DNA of 64,000 nt from Rickettsia endosymbiont of Cardiosporidium cionae. GTDB lineage: Bacteria > Pseudomonadota > Alphaproteobacteria > Rickettsiales > Rickettsiaceae. How positions within the stretch are numbered: the first letter of the stretch is position 1; each line of letters begins with the position of its first letter. Below the pieces are notes generated by a model. The model searched no databases and was not told the origin of the DNA. It saw nothing but the letters and a program-made list of their open reading frames with translations. A program made the position numbers and the translations under genes. This document shows positions 19,530 to 29,275 of this stretch, piece after piece. The DNA lies in NCBI RefSeq assembly GCF_015476335.1, contig NZ_JADAQY010000002.1:153716-217715 (forward strand), written 5' to 3'.

Positions 19530-19745
19530 TTGCGTGTTTTATTAGGTGAATTGTATGATTTTCTCTTTATGATCATTGCTCTAGTATTAGCTGGTTTAAC
19601 TTTACTCTCGGTTGTATTTGGTGTTGTATCAATATTATTTAGACAAAATTTGAAGTATAGTTCCACCAGATTGATGTCACTTAGGATTGCACTTCAGTTA
19701 ATTACAATTATTAGCATTATAATGCTATATTGCTTTTCATCGTGA
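19530..19745 (+). CDS. Small two-helix membrane protein, HIG1/twin-transmembrane type
   Basis: A protein of up to 71 residues with two hydrophobic helices (about 10-35 and 52-70) joined by a loop containing FRQNLKYSSTRLMSLRIALQ. That loop fits the KYSNKLMR-L-R-x-x-LQ pattern of HIG1-domain/twin transmembrane proteins of alphaproteobacteria, whose mitochondrial relatives act on respiratory complexes III/IV. The listed start is a TTG at 19530; an ATG at 19569 would give 58 residues and still keep both helices. It begins 9 bases after mdh. Confidence 0.6.
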   Translation: MRVLLGELYDFLFMIIALVLAGLTLLSVVFGVVSILFRQNLKYSSTRLMSLRIALQLITIISIIMLYCFSS

Positions 19746-19821
19746 GTGCATAAAAATTATTTACTGTTATTGTTTTTCTTAATGCTTCCAGATATTTTAA
19801 GCTAATGTAGTTTTTTGCTAA

Positions 19822-21063
19822 TTAAATTTGTTGTTCGATTAACTGGTCACAGTCTCCTAATATTATACCTAAATCTTTAAAACTTTCGTATTGATAATTA
19901 TCCAAAATATTAGCATCTATTTTATCATCCCAAATATTTGTTAGTAAATCTGTTTTGTATACATCATATTTTGGCTTCAAAAAGCATTTTTGATATAACG
20001 GTTTTTGTATTACATCAAATTCTTCTACAAGTATACCTTCTTTTTTAGGCTGATTTCTATTAAATGATAAAGTTTGAATTTTACCATGTTGAATTTTATT
20101 ATCGAGCACTATCGCAGCGTGTCCTGCATGGCCTATACCAGATAAATTTTTATCTTTGAATTGTCTATGGCAGTAAATATCTCCTGGATTGGGGGTATCA
20201 GTCGTATCAAACAGTTTTCTTAAGTAATTTATACTTAATGATCTATTACTGTTACAAGCTGCAGGATTTAAACTGTTACCTATCATAGATAAGTCAAATG
20301 TAGTAAAATTTATATTTTGTGGCTTATTATGAGCATAATATAATTCAATACTAGAAGAACAATCTTGCGGATTGCATGGTTTATACTGTTCTTTTCTTGA
20401 ACCGCCAAAACTATACCAACTATGGACTATAGGTATAGTACAAATGCTATCCATATAATTTTTGTGTACTAATACAGAATCGATATTTAGACTTTTTGGT
20501 AAAGAAAAACATTTTACAATATAACAATCTCCTCCTGTAATGTCATACATAGATTGTTTAGTTAGCATTTCTACAGTAGAAATTAGTATCAATGATAGAA
20601 AGCTGGTGTTTGATGTTCCCCAAAAAGCAGTATTGAGTATTTTGTTATTATTGAATGCATTTTTAACAATTGAATTGTCAAATAATGGCATTTTAGCTTC
20701 ATTTAATAAAGCTAAAAAATCTTCTCCTGCGTCTGTAGGATTTATATCGAGTATTTCGGGATTAGTGCCTTTTAGTATATCTAGTACAAAATTATAGCAC
20801 TCAACCATTTTGTTAGTACGTACGTCAAAAGATATTTGATCTAATATTTTGGAGCTAAGAATTTTTTGATTAAATTCTATAAATAGATCTCTCATGTATT
20901 TTAGGTGATTACAAAGATCTTCGTATAATTCTTTAGATGAAATATCGTTAAATTTCTCATTTGATTCAACATTTCTTTGTAGTATTTTACCCAATTTTAA
21001 TTGATCACGCCTTATTAAATGTTGTATAGAGCGAGCATGATATATTATTTGTTTTATATTCAT
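19822..21063 (-). CDS. Uncharacterised protein with NlpC/P60-like cysteine-peptidase motifs
   Basis: I do not recognise this 413-residue protein as a named family. There is no signal peptide or membrane segment. Residues 1-220 are mostly helical and anonymous. The C-terminal half carries, in the order typical of NlpC/P60 hydrolases, DCSSSIEL (C235), PGDIYCHRQ (293-301) and GHAGHAAIVLDN (H312, H315), then TLSFNRN with a polar residue in the third-site position. This suggests a papain-like amidase, peptidase or acyltransferase, possibly acting on peptidoglycan or in the host. It lies about 190 bases after pccA on the same strand, so it may be co-transcribed or have its own promoter. Enzyme activity is inference. 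Confidence 0.6.
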   Translation of the reverse strand: MNIKQIIYHARSIQHLIRRDQLKLGKILQRNVESNEKFNDISSKELYEDLCNHLKYMRDLFIEFNQKILSSKILDQISFDVRTNKMVECYNFVLDILKGTNPEILDINPTDAGEDFLALLNEAKMPLFDNSIVKNAFNNNKILNTAFWGTSNTSFLSLILISTVEMLTKQSMYDITGGDCYIVKCFSLPKSLNIDSVLVHKNYMDSICTIPIVHSWYSFGGSRKEQYKPCNPQDCSSSIELYYAHNKPQNINFTTFDLSMIGNSLNPAACNSNRSLSINYLRKLFDTTDTPNPGDIYCHRQFKDKNLSGIGHAGHAAIVLDNKIQHGKIQTLSFNRNQPKKEGILVEEFDVIQKPLYQKCFLKPKYDVYKTDLLTNIWDDKIDANILDNYQYESFKDLGIILGDCDQLIEQQI

Positions 21064-21255
21064 ACGGGTAATTAATATAAAATTACTGGATAGTTTAATA
21101 ATATTGATCAGATGCAGTTTATATTGAGTCTGTACTCAATACAAGTTTTTAAATTTACTTCACTACTACAAAATTTTATTTTACTACTATATCTCACAAT
21201 AGCTATTATTGATGTTTTTAAATTATCAGATTTTTTAATATCAGAATTATTTACT

Positions 21256-23256
21256 TTATTCTAACTCTATTAATTTTTGTTCTGTTATAATATGTTCTCC
21301 ATTAGTTATTAAAATGTTTTTAACTATTGAATCTGATTCTGCAATGATTATATTTTCCATTTTCATTGCGGTAATAACCAATAATTCTTGACCAGTTTTA
21401 ATTTTATCACCAACTTTTATATTAATAGAAATCACTTCTCCAGAAATAGGTGAGTATATGGTATCTTGTTTTTCTTGTATTACGATATTTTTCATTAAAT
21501 TTTCTAGCTCAGCAATTCTGGGTGATCTTACAAAGCTTTTTACGGTGCTACCTAAATGAGTGAGCTTATATCCGGTAGATATATTTTCTAATTTTACATT
21601 AACTTTTTGTCCATTGACTACTGCTGTAAATAGGGGATTCCCCAAATGCCATTTGCTTTCTATGTGTATTTTTTCATATCTATATCTTATATTATATGTA
21701 TCATCTTGTATCGGCTTTATTATGATGGGGAACTGTTTATTATCAATACTGACTACCCATCTGGTACCTATTTTATTTAGCTGATTATTGATTTGGCCTG
21801 AGATTGAAGCTGCTCTTTTTTGTGCTGAGATATGTATAAAAATAGCTGAAGCTAAGAATATTTTAGTAGTTTCTGAGGTTAATGTAGCACCAGAGAATCC
21901 ATCTGGATATTCTTCTTCTATAAATCTGGTATTGATATCACCCAGCATAAATCTTTGATGGTTAATTACAGCTTCTAAGAAGCTAATGTTGTGTGAAATA
22001 CCTTGAATTACAAACGAGCTCAGTGCGTTAGTCATTTGTGTTATTGCATTTTGTCTTGTATCTCCATATGTGCATAATTTTGCTATCATAGGGTCATAGA
22101 ACATGCTAATTGTACTTCCTTCATCTATTCCGCTATCTATTCGGATATTTGTATCTTTAGGAGGCTCTTTATAACCTAAAACTCTACCGCTAGAAGGTAA
22201 AAAACCTCTACTAGGATCTTCTGCACAAATCCTTGATTCTATTGCCCAGCCATTGAGTTTTATATCATTTTGATTGAAAGATAATTTTTCTTCTGCAGCT
22301 ATTCTAATCATTTGTTCTACTATATCTACCCCTGTAATAAGTTCTGTTATGGGGTGTTCTACTTGTAACCTAGTATTCATTTCAAGGAAATAGTAATTTT
22401 TATCTTTATCTACCATAAATTCGACTGTGCCTGCTGAGTAATATCCTACTCTTTTTGATAAATTTATGGCTTCAGAATAAATTTTTTCTCTAAGTATATT
22501 ATCTACAAAGCTACTTGGAGCTTCTTCTATAATTTTTTGGTGATGCCTTTGTATTGAGCATTCTCTTTCTCCAAGGCATACGGTATTACCATATTGATCT
22601 GCTAATAATTGCACTTCTATATGTCTTGGAGCCATTATTAATTTTTCAATAAATAACCTACCATCATTAAAACAATTTTCTGCTTCAATATTTGCTGATA
22701 AGTAAGCCTTATGCATTTCTTTTGCATTATTCACTACTCTCATACCTCTTCCTCCCCCTCCTGCTGCTGCTTTTATAATAACAGGAAAGCCTACATTTTT
22801 TGCTATATCTGTGGCATCCGATATATTACTGATAATTCCTATATATCCTGGTACTGTGGTGACGCCTGCATCAATTGCAATTTTTTTTGCTTCAATTTTA
22901 TCACCCATTTTTTTTATTATTTGAGCACTTGGCCCTATAAAGACTATTCCTTCTCTTTTGAGTACATTTACAAAATTAGGATTTTCTGATAAAAATCCGT
23001 AACCTGGGTGTATAGCTTGTGCTCCGCTTTTACGTGCTGCATCTATTATATTTTTTATTGAAAGATAACTAGATGTTGCTGGAGAATTCCCTATATAATG
23101 TGCTTCATCTGCGTATTGTACATGTTTTGAGTTTGTATCAGCTTCAGAATAGACTGCTACAGATTTTATACCCATTTTTTTTAGAGTTTTTATTATTCTT
23201 AAAGCTATTTCTCCTCTGTTTGATATCAATATTTTTTCGAATAGTTTGTTTCCCAT
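21256..23256 (-). CDS. pccA: Propionyl-CoA carboxylase alpha subunit (biotin carboxylase + BCCP)
   Basis: Carboxylates its own biotin using ATP and bicarbonate, then passes CO2 to PccB; together they make methylmalonyl-CoA from propionyl-CoA. The 666-residue protein has the biotin carboxylase domain (ILISNRGEIALRIIKTLKKMG, ATP-grasp loop AAAGGGGRGMRV, EMNTRLQVEHPITEL), the linking BT-like domain and a C-terminal biotinyl domain. The biotinylated lysine is K632 in TAMKMEN, 34 residues from the end, as usual. The BT-like linker and pairing with pccB distinguish it from AccC, which lacks a fused biotinyl domain. It follows pccB by 156 bases. Confidence 0.94.
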   Translation of the reverse strand: MGNKLFEKILISNRGEIALRIIKTLKKMGIKSVAVYSEADTNSKHVQYADEAHYIGNSPATSSYLSIKNIIDAARKSGAQAIHPGYGFLSENPNFVNVLKREGIVFIGPSAQIIKKMGDKIEAKKIAIDAGVTTVPGYIGIISNISDATDIAKNVGFPVIIKAAAGGGGRGMRVVNNAKEMHKAYLSANIEAENCFNDGRLFIEKLIMAPRHIEVQLLADQYGNTVCLGERECSIQRHHQKIIEEAPSSFVDNILREKIYSEAINLSKRVGYYSAGTVEFMVDKDKNYYFLEMNTRLQVEHPITELITGVDIVEQMIRIAAEEKLSFNQNDIKLNGWAIESRICAEDPSRGFLPSSGRVLGYKEPPKDTNIRIDSGIDEGSTISMFYDPMIAKLCTYGDTRQNAITQMTNALSSFVIQGISHNISFLEAVINHQRFMLGDINTRFIEEEYPDGFSGATLTSETTKIFLASAIFIHISAQKRAASISGQINNQLNKIGTRWVVSIDNKQFPIIIKPIQDDTYNIRYRYEKIHIESKWHLGNPLFTAVVNGQKVNVKLENISTGYKLTHLGSTVKSFVRSPRIAELENLMKNIVIQEKQDTIYSPISGEVISINIKVGDKIKTGQELLVITAMKMENIIIAESDSIVKNILITNGEHIITEQKLIELE

Positions 23257-23412
23257 AGTGTTCTAGTGGTATAAGTTATTTGGTATTGATGTTAATATGT
23301 TAATAAAAATTAATCAACAAAACTTCTTAAATTCTTAGATGCTTACAATTAATTGTCATGGATTTTAGAGTGTAATATGAATTTTAAATTTCAATAAGTT
23401 TTTAAAACTCTT

Positions 23413-24957
23413 TTAAAGAGGCATATTATCGTGTTTTTTCCAAGGGAGATTTAATTTTTTATTTTTAAGATATTTTAAAGCTTTAGAGATTTTCCATCTA
23501 GTATTTTGAGGCTGAATTATATCATCTATATATCCTCTGGATGCGGCTACAAAAGGCGATGTTACTTTTTCTTTATATTCCTCTATTTTTTGCTGTTTTA
23601 GGTTTTCATCTTTGCATTCTGTTTTAAATATTATTGTTGCTGCTGCTTCAGCTCCCATCACTGAAATTTCTGAGTTAATCCACGCGTAGTTAAAATCCCC
23701 ACGTAGATGCTTAGAGTTCATTACTATATACGCTCCCCCATATGCTTTTCTAGTAATAACTGTAATTTTAGGGACTGTAGCCTCTGCATAGGCATATAAT
23801 AGTTTTGCTCCATGTTTAATTATCCCGCTGTATTCTTGATCAGACCCTGGTAAAAACCCTGGTACATCTACAAAGTTAATTATTGGAATGTTAAATGCGT
23901 CACAAAATCTAACAAATCTCGCTCCTTTTCTTGAAGCTTTTATATCTAAGCATCCTGCCAGGTGTAATGGTTGATTGGCAACAATACCTATGGGGGAACC
24001 TTCAATATATCCAAATCCTATAATAATATTTTTTGCATATTCAGATTGGATCTCAAAAAAATCATACTCATCTACTATCTTTATTATGAGTTCTTTCATA
24101 TCATAAGATTTATTAGGGATATCCGGTACCAAATTATTGAGTGACATTTCTACTCTATCTGCAGGATCTTTTGTACTACGTACTGGTAAATCATGTCTGT
24201 TTGAAAGGGGTAAAAAATTTAAAAATCTTTTAGTTTCGAGCAGTAACTCTATATCATTATTAAATGCCATATCCGCTACTCCAGAGATTTGTGTATGGAC
24301 CTTTGCTCCACCTAATTTTTCTTTTGTTATATCTTCTGTAGTAGTGGCTTTTACTACTTCTGGCCCTGTTACAAACATGTAAGAAGAATTTTTTACCATA
24401 AATATAAAATCTGTTAAAGCTGGTGAATATACCGCCCCCCCTGCGCAGGGCCCCATAACTAAAGTAATTTGTGGTATCACTCCGGATGCTATCACATTTA
24501 GGTAAAACAACTCTCCATAACCGCTTAGAGAATCTACCCCTTCTTGAATTCTTGCTCCTCCTGAATCATTAATGCCTATAACTGGTGCTCCTACATCGAT
24601 TGCATATTTAACTAAGTTACATATTTTTTTTGCGTGATATTCTCCTAGAGAACCACCTAATACTGTAAAATCTTGGCTATATACAAATACCAATCTTCCA
24701 TTTATTGTTCCGTGACCTGTTACCACTCCGTCGCCTGGAAATTTTTTTTCTGACATGCCAAAATTATCACAACGATGTTCTATAAACATTCCTGTTTCTT
24801 CAAAGCTATCAGGGTCTAGTAGTACTTCTATTCTTTCTCTAGCGGTAAGTTTACCTTTTTGATATTGGGAATTAATTTTTTCTTCCCCCCCTCCTATCCT
24901 TGCTGCATTTCTCTTTTTTTCTAGAAGCTGCTGATATTTCAGATTATTCTGTATCAT
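23413..24957 (-). CDS. pccB: Propionyl-CoA carboxylase beta subunit (carboxyltransferase)
   Basis: Transfers the carboxyl group from biotin on PccA to propionyl-CoA. The 514-residue protein has the acyl-CoA carboxyltransferase pattern: [70 protein letters not shown], and the C-terminal half with [27 protein letters not shown] and [15 protein letters not shown]. It is the first gene of pccB-pccA on the minus strand and probably starts a transcript from the 458-base gap upstream. It allows use of propionyl-CoA from odd-chain lipid or amino-acid breakdown. Confidence 0.95.
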   Translation of the reverse strand: MIQNNLKYQQLLEKKRNAARIGGGEEKINSQYQKGKLTARERIEVLLDPDSFEETGMFIEHRCDNFGMSEKKFPGDGVVTGHGTINGRLVFVYSQDFTVLGGSLGEYHAKKICNLVKYAIDVGAPVIGINDSGGARIQEGVDSLSGYGELFYLNVIASGVIPQITLVMGPCAGGAVYSPALTDFIFMVKNSSYMFVTGPEVVKATTTEDITKEKLGGAKVHTQISGVADMAFNNDIELLLETKRFLNFLPLSNRHDLPVRSTKDPADRVEMSLNNLVPDIPNKSYDMKELIIKIVDEYDFFEIQSEYAKNIIIGFGYIEGSPIGIVANQPLHLAGCLDIKASRKGARFVRFCDAFNIPIINFVDVPGFLPGSDQEYSGIIKHGAKLLYAYAEATVPKITVITRKAYGGAYIVMNSKHLRGDFNYAWINSEISVMGAEAAATIIFKTECKDENLKQQKIEEYKEKVTSPFVAASRGYIDDIIQPQNTRWKISKALKYLKNKKLNLPWKKHDNMPL

Positions 24958-25415
24958 TTGTTAATCATGTATTTTGTAGTTTTTAAAATAAAAATATGCA
25001 ATATGTAAGATTTTATTTTAAATGTTTATAGCAATATATTAATCTAATCTAGTATTGGTTACATACAAACGCCTACAGTTTATCATTTTTGAATTATAAG
25101 TAAATTAATTAATTTACTGCTGAGATTTGTACGATAGTTTCAAATAAAAATCCTTTCTTATTTATTTGGGTTATTGTAATATTTGGTGTTGAGTTGATAG
25201 CTAGTGATTTAAATAAAATTAAGTAATAAATATGAATTTATATTTATATATGAATAGTTGTTATAATTTAGTATCTACTTTTAATTTATTTTTTATAATT
25301 AGAGTTTGACTGATATGATTTGGTAATCCTTAGGTGAAGCAATTTGGGATTTAGGCATTAATAATCATGTTTAGTAATATTTTGGTATCCAGTTTAGTAG
25401 AAGTTATAGTTTTTT
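24958..25415. other. Divergent intergenic region between pccB and nuoD
   Basis: 458 bases with no supported gene or RNA. It must contain the outward promoters of pccBA and nuoDE. The only ordered element I see is a perfect 20-base palindrome at 25099-25118 (AGTAAATTAATTAATTTACT), a possible operator, although in DNA this AT-rich such a palindrome can arise by chance. A TTGACT hexamer at about 25307 lacks a good -10 at the right distance. Confidence 0.4.
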
Positions 25416-26597
25416 ATGGATCAAATGGATAATAAGAAAAATGTTAAAATTAATTTTGGACCTCAACATCCCGCAACCCATGGTGTATTAAGGCTAATAT
25501 TAGAAATGGATGGTGAAGTAGTAAATACTGCTGATCCTCACATAGGGCTGCTACATCGCGGTACTGAAAAACTTATAGAACATAAAACTTATACACAAGC
25601 CATACCGTATTTTGATAGGTTGGACTATGTTTCTCCTATGTGTCAGGAACATGCATTTGCCCTTGCTGTAGAGCTTTTGTTAAACATTACTATACCAAAA
25701 AGATCACAGTATATTAGAGTATTATTCGCAGAGTTAACGCGTATACTAAATCATATAATGAATATTACAACTCAGGCTCTTGACCTTGGAGCCACCACTC
25801 CTTTATGTTGGTTGTTTGAAGAAAGAGAGAAAATTATGGAATTCTATGAAGCGGTTTCTGGTTCTAGAATGCATGCCAATTATTTTAGGCCCGGTGGTGT
25901 TGCTGCAGATTTACCTGCTGGTATTCTAGACGATATAGATGAATTTGCAAAAAAATTTGTTAAAAAATTGAGTGATGTTGAAAATTTGCTCACTAATAAT
26001 CGTATATGGAAACAAAGATTGGTAGATATTGGTATTGTTACAGCAAAAGAGGCAATGGAGTGGAGTTTTTCTGGCCCTATGTTAAGAGGTTCTGGTATAG
26101 GTTGGGATATTAGGAAGTCGAATCCTTATGAAATATATTCGGAGTTGGATTTTGAAGTCCCCATAGGTAAGAATGGGGATTGTTATGATAGGTATAATGT
26201 ACGTGTAGCAGAAATGTATCAATCTATCAAAATAATACATCAATGTATTGACAAAATGCCAGATGGTGAAGTGAAAGTTCAGAATTTCTCTATTACTCCC
26301 CCTAGTAGGTATGATATAAAAAATTCTATGGAAGCTCTTATTAATCATTTTAAACTTTATACAGAGGGTTATAATGTTCCACCAGGTGAAGCTTATGGCG
26401 TGGTAGAGGCTCCTAAAGGAGAATTTGGTGTGTATTTATTTTCAGATGGTACTAACAAGCCTTATAGATGTCGTATTAGAGCTCCTGGCTTTGCTCATCT
26501 TCAAGGATTAGATTTTATGGTGAAGGGTCATTTGTTAGCTGATGTAGTTTCTATTATATCTACTTTGGATATAGTGTTTGGTGAAGTCGATAGGTAG
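25416..26597 (+). CDS. nuoD: NADH-quinone oxidoreductase subunit D
   Basis: 49-kDa-type subunit of respiratory complex I, lining the quinone site in the hydrophilic arm. The 393-residue protein has the signatures [77 protein letters not shown] and the C-terminal [11 protein letters not shown]-type end, closing IVFGEVDR. A second in-frame ATG three codons in is also possible. nuoE follows. nuoA, nuoB and nuoC are not upstream, so the complex I genes are split. An NDUFAF7-like methyltransferase at 15718 may modify this subunit. Confidence 0.97.
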   Translation: MDQMDNKKNVKINFGPQHPATHGVLRLILEMDGEVVNTADPHIGLLHRGTEKLIEHKTYTQAIPYFDRLDYVSPMCQEHAFALAVELLLNITIPKRSQYIRVLFAELTRILNHIMNITTQALDLGATTPLCWLFEEREKIMEFYEAVSGSRMHANYFRPGGVAADLPAGILDDIDEFAKKFVKKLSDVENLLTNNRIWKQRLVDIGIVTAKEAMEWSFSGPMLRGSGIGWDIRKSNPYEIYSELDFEVPIGKNGDCYDRYNVRVAEMYQSIKIIHQCIDKMPDGEVKVQNFSITPPSRYDIKNSMEALINHFKLYTEGYNVPPGEAYGVVEAPKGEFGVYLFSDGTNKPYRCRIRAPGFAHLQGLDFMVKGHLLADVVSIISTLDIVFGEVDR

Positions 26598-26646
26598 TGA
26601 AATGTGTTTTGTTATAATTAATTTATAATGATATGTTAAGGTGATT

Positions 26647-27132
26647 ATGGGATTTTTTGCTTTCAGTAATGAAAATTTAAAACTAGCTGAGCAGATTATG
26701 AGTAAATATCCTGCTGACAGAAAGAGAAGCGCCTTATTACCGCTTTTAGAATTAGCTCAGAGGCAAAATCATAATTGGATTTCAAAAGATGTTATGGAAT
26801 ATATTGCTGATTTCATCAATATTTCTGTTATCAGTGTTTATGAAGTAGTATCGTTTTATACTATGTTTAATCTTAAACCAGTTGGTAAGTATCATATACA
26901 AATTTGTAGTACTACACCTTGCTGGTTAAGAGGTTCATCTGATATAACAAATATTTGTAAAAAAATCACTGGTATTGGGCTTAACGAGACATCCAAAGAT
27001 GGGTTATATACTCTTTCTGAAATTGAGTGCTTAGGAGCATGTGTTAATGCTCCAGTAGTATTAATAAATGATGATTACTACGAAAAGTTAACAGCTGCTG
27101 ATTTACAAAATTTGTTAAATAATCTGAAATAA
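26647..27132 (+). CDS. nuoE: NADH-quinone oxidoreductase subunit E
   Basis: 24-kDa-type subunit of complex I carrying the [2Fe-2S] cluster N1a. From ATG 26647 it is 161 residues; a GTG two codons upstream is an alternative. The cluster ligands are visible as C87 and C92 (ICSTTPCWLRGS) and C128 and C132 (ECLGACVNAP), the expected C-x4-C...C-x3-C pattern. The N-terminal helical part has KYPADRKRSALLPLLELAQ. It follows nuoD by about 50 bases. nuoF, its usual partner, is not in the window. Confidence 0.95.
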   Translation: MGFFAFSNENLKLAEQIMSKYPADRKRSALLPLLELAQRQNHNWISKDVMEYIADFINISVISVYEVVSFYTMFNLKPVGKYHIQICSTTPCWLRGSSDITNICKKITGIGLNETSKDGLYTLSEIECLGACVNAPVVLINDDYYEKLTAADLQNLLNNLK

Positions 27133-27479
27133 TTTATAGTAAGCCAGCTAGTTGATAAAATTATTCATGTTATTATATTTTTTATTGTGATTTTTGTTTT
27201 TAGATAATTGTTGATGTTGATCATGTTAATTTTAAACTGTTTTATATAGTTTTTGATTGTGATATAAGTGTATTTAATTATTTAGATTGGGTTTATAGTA
27301 TTGTGAATCTGCTCGTTAGATTTTAATTAATATTATTTGATAGAATAAAAATATTGATTTTATAGTATTAATAGCATAAATCAATGAGATGTTTATAAAT
27401 TTTTGTGTAAATTAAATTGCATTTAACTGATAAATATCTGTGTAGTTTAGATTGTTAAACTTTTACAATTAAAATTAAA
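27133..27479 (+). other. Intergenic region upstream of fliF
   Basis: 347 AT-rich bases with no open frame or RNA that I can support. It should hold the promoter of the flagellar operon. I looked for sigma-54 (TGGCAC-N5-TTGC) and sigma-28 motifs and saw none. TTAA-rich sequence near the fliF start does not match the CtrA spacing. Nothing else stands out. Confidence 0.4.
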
Positions 27480-29153
27480 ATGTCCTTGTCGCTTTCTTCA
27501 TCATATGAACATGTAAAATATTTATTGAGTAATTTGAGTATCAGGGTGATTATTCTGATATCTGTTGTATTTTTTTTAATATTAATTACAATAATATATT
27601 ACTCAAATTCTACTATTAGTTATTCTTTATTATATTATGATCTTGACCCTCAGGACAGTAATAGGATAGTGCATGAGCTCAGTGCAAAAGATATAAAATA
27701 TAGGTTGTCTAGGGATAATAGTGTTATTCATGTCGAAACTAGTAACGTAGAAGCAATAAGGGTAGATTTAGCACAGTTAGGATTACCTAGTAGTAGTGCT
27801 GCTGTCGGCTATGAAATTTTTGATAAAGAAGATAGTATATCTGTTACGAGTTTTACTCAGAATATTAAGTTATTAAGGGCACTAGAGGGAGAATTGAGTA
27901 GAACTATTAATGCTTTTGATAATGTTCAAAAGTCTCGTGTTCATCTGGTAATCCCCAAAAGAGAATTGTTTTCTAAAGAAAAATTGGAACCCAAAGTTTC
28001 AGTTATGTTAAAGTTAAAGCATAATTATACTCTTAATCATTCTGAAACTAAGGCTATAACCCATTTAATATTGACAGCAGTACCAGGATTGGAATCTACA
28101 AACATCACTATAGTTGACAATAAGGGTAGAATTCTGAAAGCAGGAGGATCAGAAGCATTTAATGGTAATAATGAACAAAATAATCAGTTTAGAATATATC
28201 ATGAAACCAGATTAAAGAATAATATCGAGGAGTTGCTTGGTAATATTTTAGGATATGATAAAGTTAAGGCTAATGTTTCAGTGGAAATGAATTTTGATAA
28301 GATAGTTACTAACTCTGAGATATATGATCCAGATGGTTTTGTTATTAGATCTAATCAAACTACCGATGAAAGAGAGCAGAATCCTTCACAAGGATCTAAA
28401 GCTTCTGATATATCAGTCAGTAATAATTTACCTGGTAGTGATTCTAGCCAGAGCTCTAATAAAAATTCATCTTTATCAATCACTGAAAAAAGTGATCAGC
28501 AAACTAATTATGAAATTTCAAAGACTATTAAAAATCATATAATTGAGCCTGGTAGCATAGTTAAAATATCTGTTGGGGTATTGATAGATGGTACTTATCA
28601 ATCTAATAGCCAAACCAAAGAATTAAAATACACACCTAGAACAGAAGAAGAAGTAAGAAAAATAGAAAATTTAGTCAAGGCCACAGTAGGGTTTAGTAAT
28701 GAAAGAGAAGATAAAATTGAAGTCATTAATATGCAATTTTTAAATAGTGATTTAATGCAAGAAGATGATAATAAATATTGGGTTGATAAATATCAGATAC
28801 CTAAGCTATTACAGAATATAATTATATTAATTATTATAATGTTGATGTTTATTTTTATTATAAAGCCGCTGATAATAAGGCCTTTGGAAAAAGAAAAAAA
28901 ATTGCGAAATATTGGTTTATTCGGCAGTAATAGTAGTACTGGTAGTAATATTTCTGGGGATGTAGAGAAGAAAACAAATGTAGATACTGAGTTGCAGGAT
29001 TCTGGAGTTTCTTCTCAGTCTCCTGAAAAAATCAATAGTAATACCACCGAGGGTAAGCAGCTTGTGGGTATTAGACAAAAAATTAATGATATAGTTAGTA
29101 ATAATCCTGAGGAACTTGTAAATATTATTAGAAGATGGATTCATAAAGATTAA
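27480..29153 (+). CDS. fliF: Flagellar MS-ring protein FliF
   Basis: Forms the membrane ring on which the flagellar rotor and export gate are built. The 557-residue protein has a first membrane helix (about 18-41), periplasmic ring-building domains (LLYYDLDPQDSNRIVHEL, YEIFDKEDSISVTSFTQNIKLLRALEGELSRTI read in pieces, SRVHLVIPKRELF, VSVMLKLKH), a Ser/Asn-rich linker (about 290-345), a second membrane helix (about 440-462) and a cytoplasmic tail ending VNIIRRWIHKD that would bind FliG. All parts expected of FliF are present and the gene is intact. It is first in fliF-fliG-fliH-fliN. Confidence 0.95.
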   Translation: MSLSLSSSYEHVKYLLSNLSIRVIILISVVFFLILITIIYYSNSTISYSLLYYDLDPQDSNRIVHELSAKDIKYRLSRDNSVIHVETSNVEAIRVDLAQLGLPSSSAAVGYEIFDKEDSISVTSFTQNIKLLRALEGELSRTINAFDNVQKSRVHLVIPKRELFSKEKLEPKVSVMLKLKHNYTLNHSETKAITHLILTAVPGLESTNITIVDNKGRILKAGGSEAFNGNNEQNNQFRIYHETRLKNNIEELLGNILGYDKVKANVSVEMNFDKIVTNSEIYDPDGFVIRSNQTTDEREQNPSQGSKASDISVSNNLPGSDSSQSSNKNSSLSITEKSDQQTNYEISKTIKNHIIEPGSIVKISVGVLIDGTYQSNSQTKELKYTPRTEEEVRKIENLVKATVGFSNEREDKIEVINMQFLNSDLMQEDDNKYWVDKYQIPKLLQNIIILIIIMLMFIFIIKPLIIRPLEKEKKLRNIGLFGSNSSTGSNISGDVEKKTNVDTELQDSGVSSQSPEKINSNTTEGKQLVGIRQKINDIVSNNPEELVNIIRRWIHKD

Positions 29154-29275
29154 TATAGTAGACTAATATAGTAATTAATGAGTCATATGTTGAGTAAAAT
29201 TGCATATTCGTATATATTAATTGGATATATTATAAATGTTTAAGTTTAATTAACTATAAAAAAAGTGATATACCA

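Noticed and set aside
22711-23258. Plus-strand frames opposite pccA
   Set aside because: Shadow frames of a well-conserved gene; Phe/Cys/Ser-rich composition is typical of antisense reading.
29221-29275. CtrA-like TTAA spacing before fliG (TTAA-N6-TTAAC) and other TTAA pairs near divK and fliF
   Set aside because: The spacing is not the CtrA N7 and TTAA pairs are very common in DNA this AT-rich.
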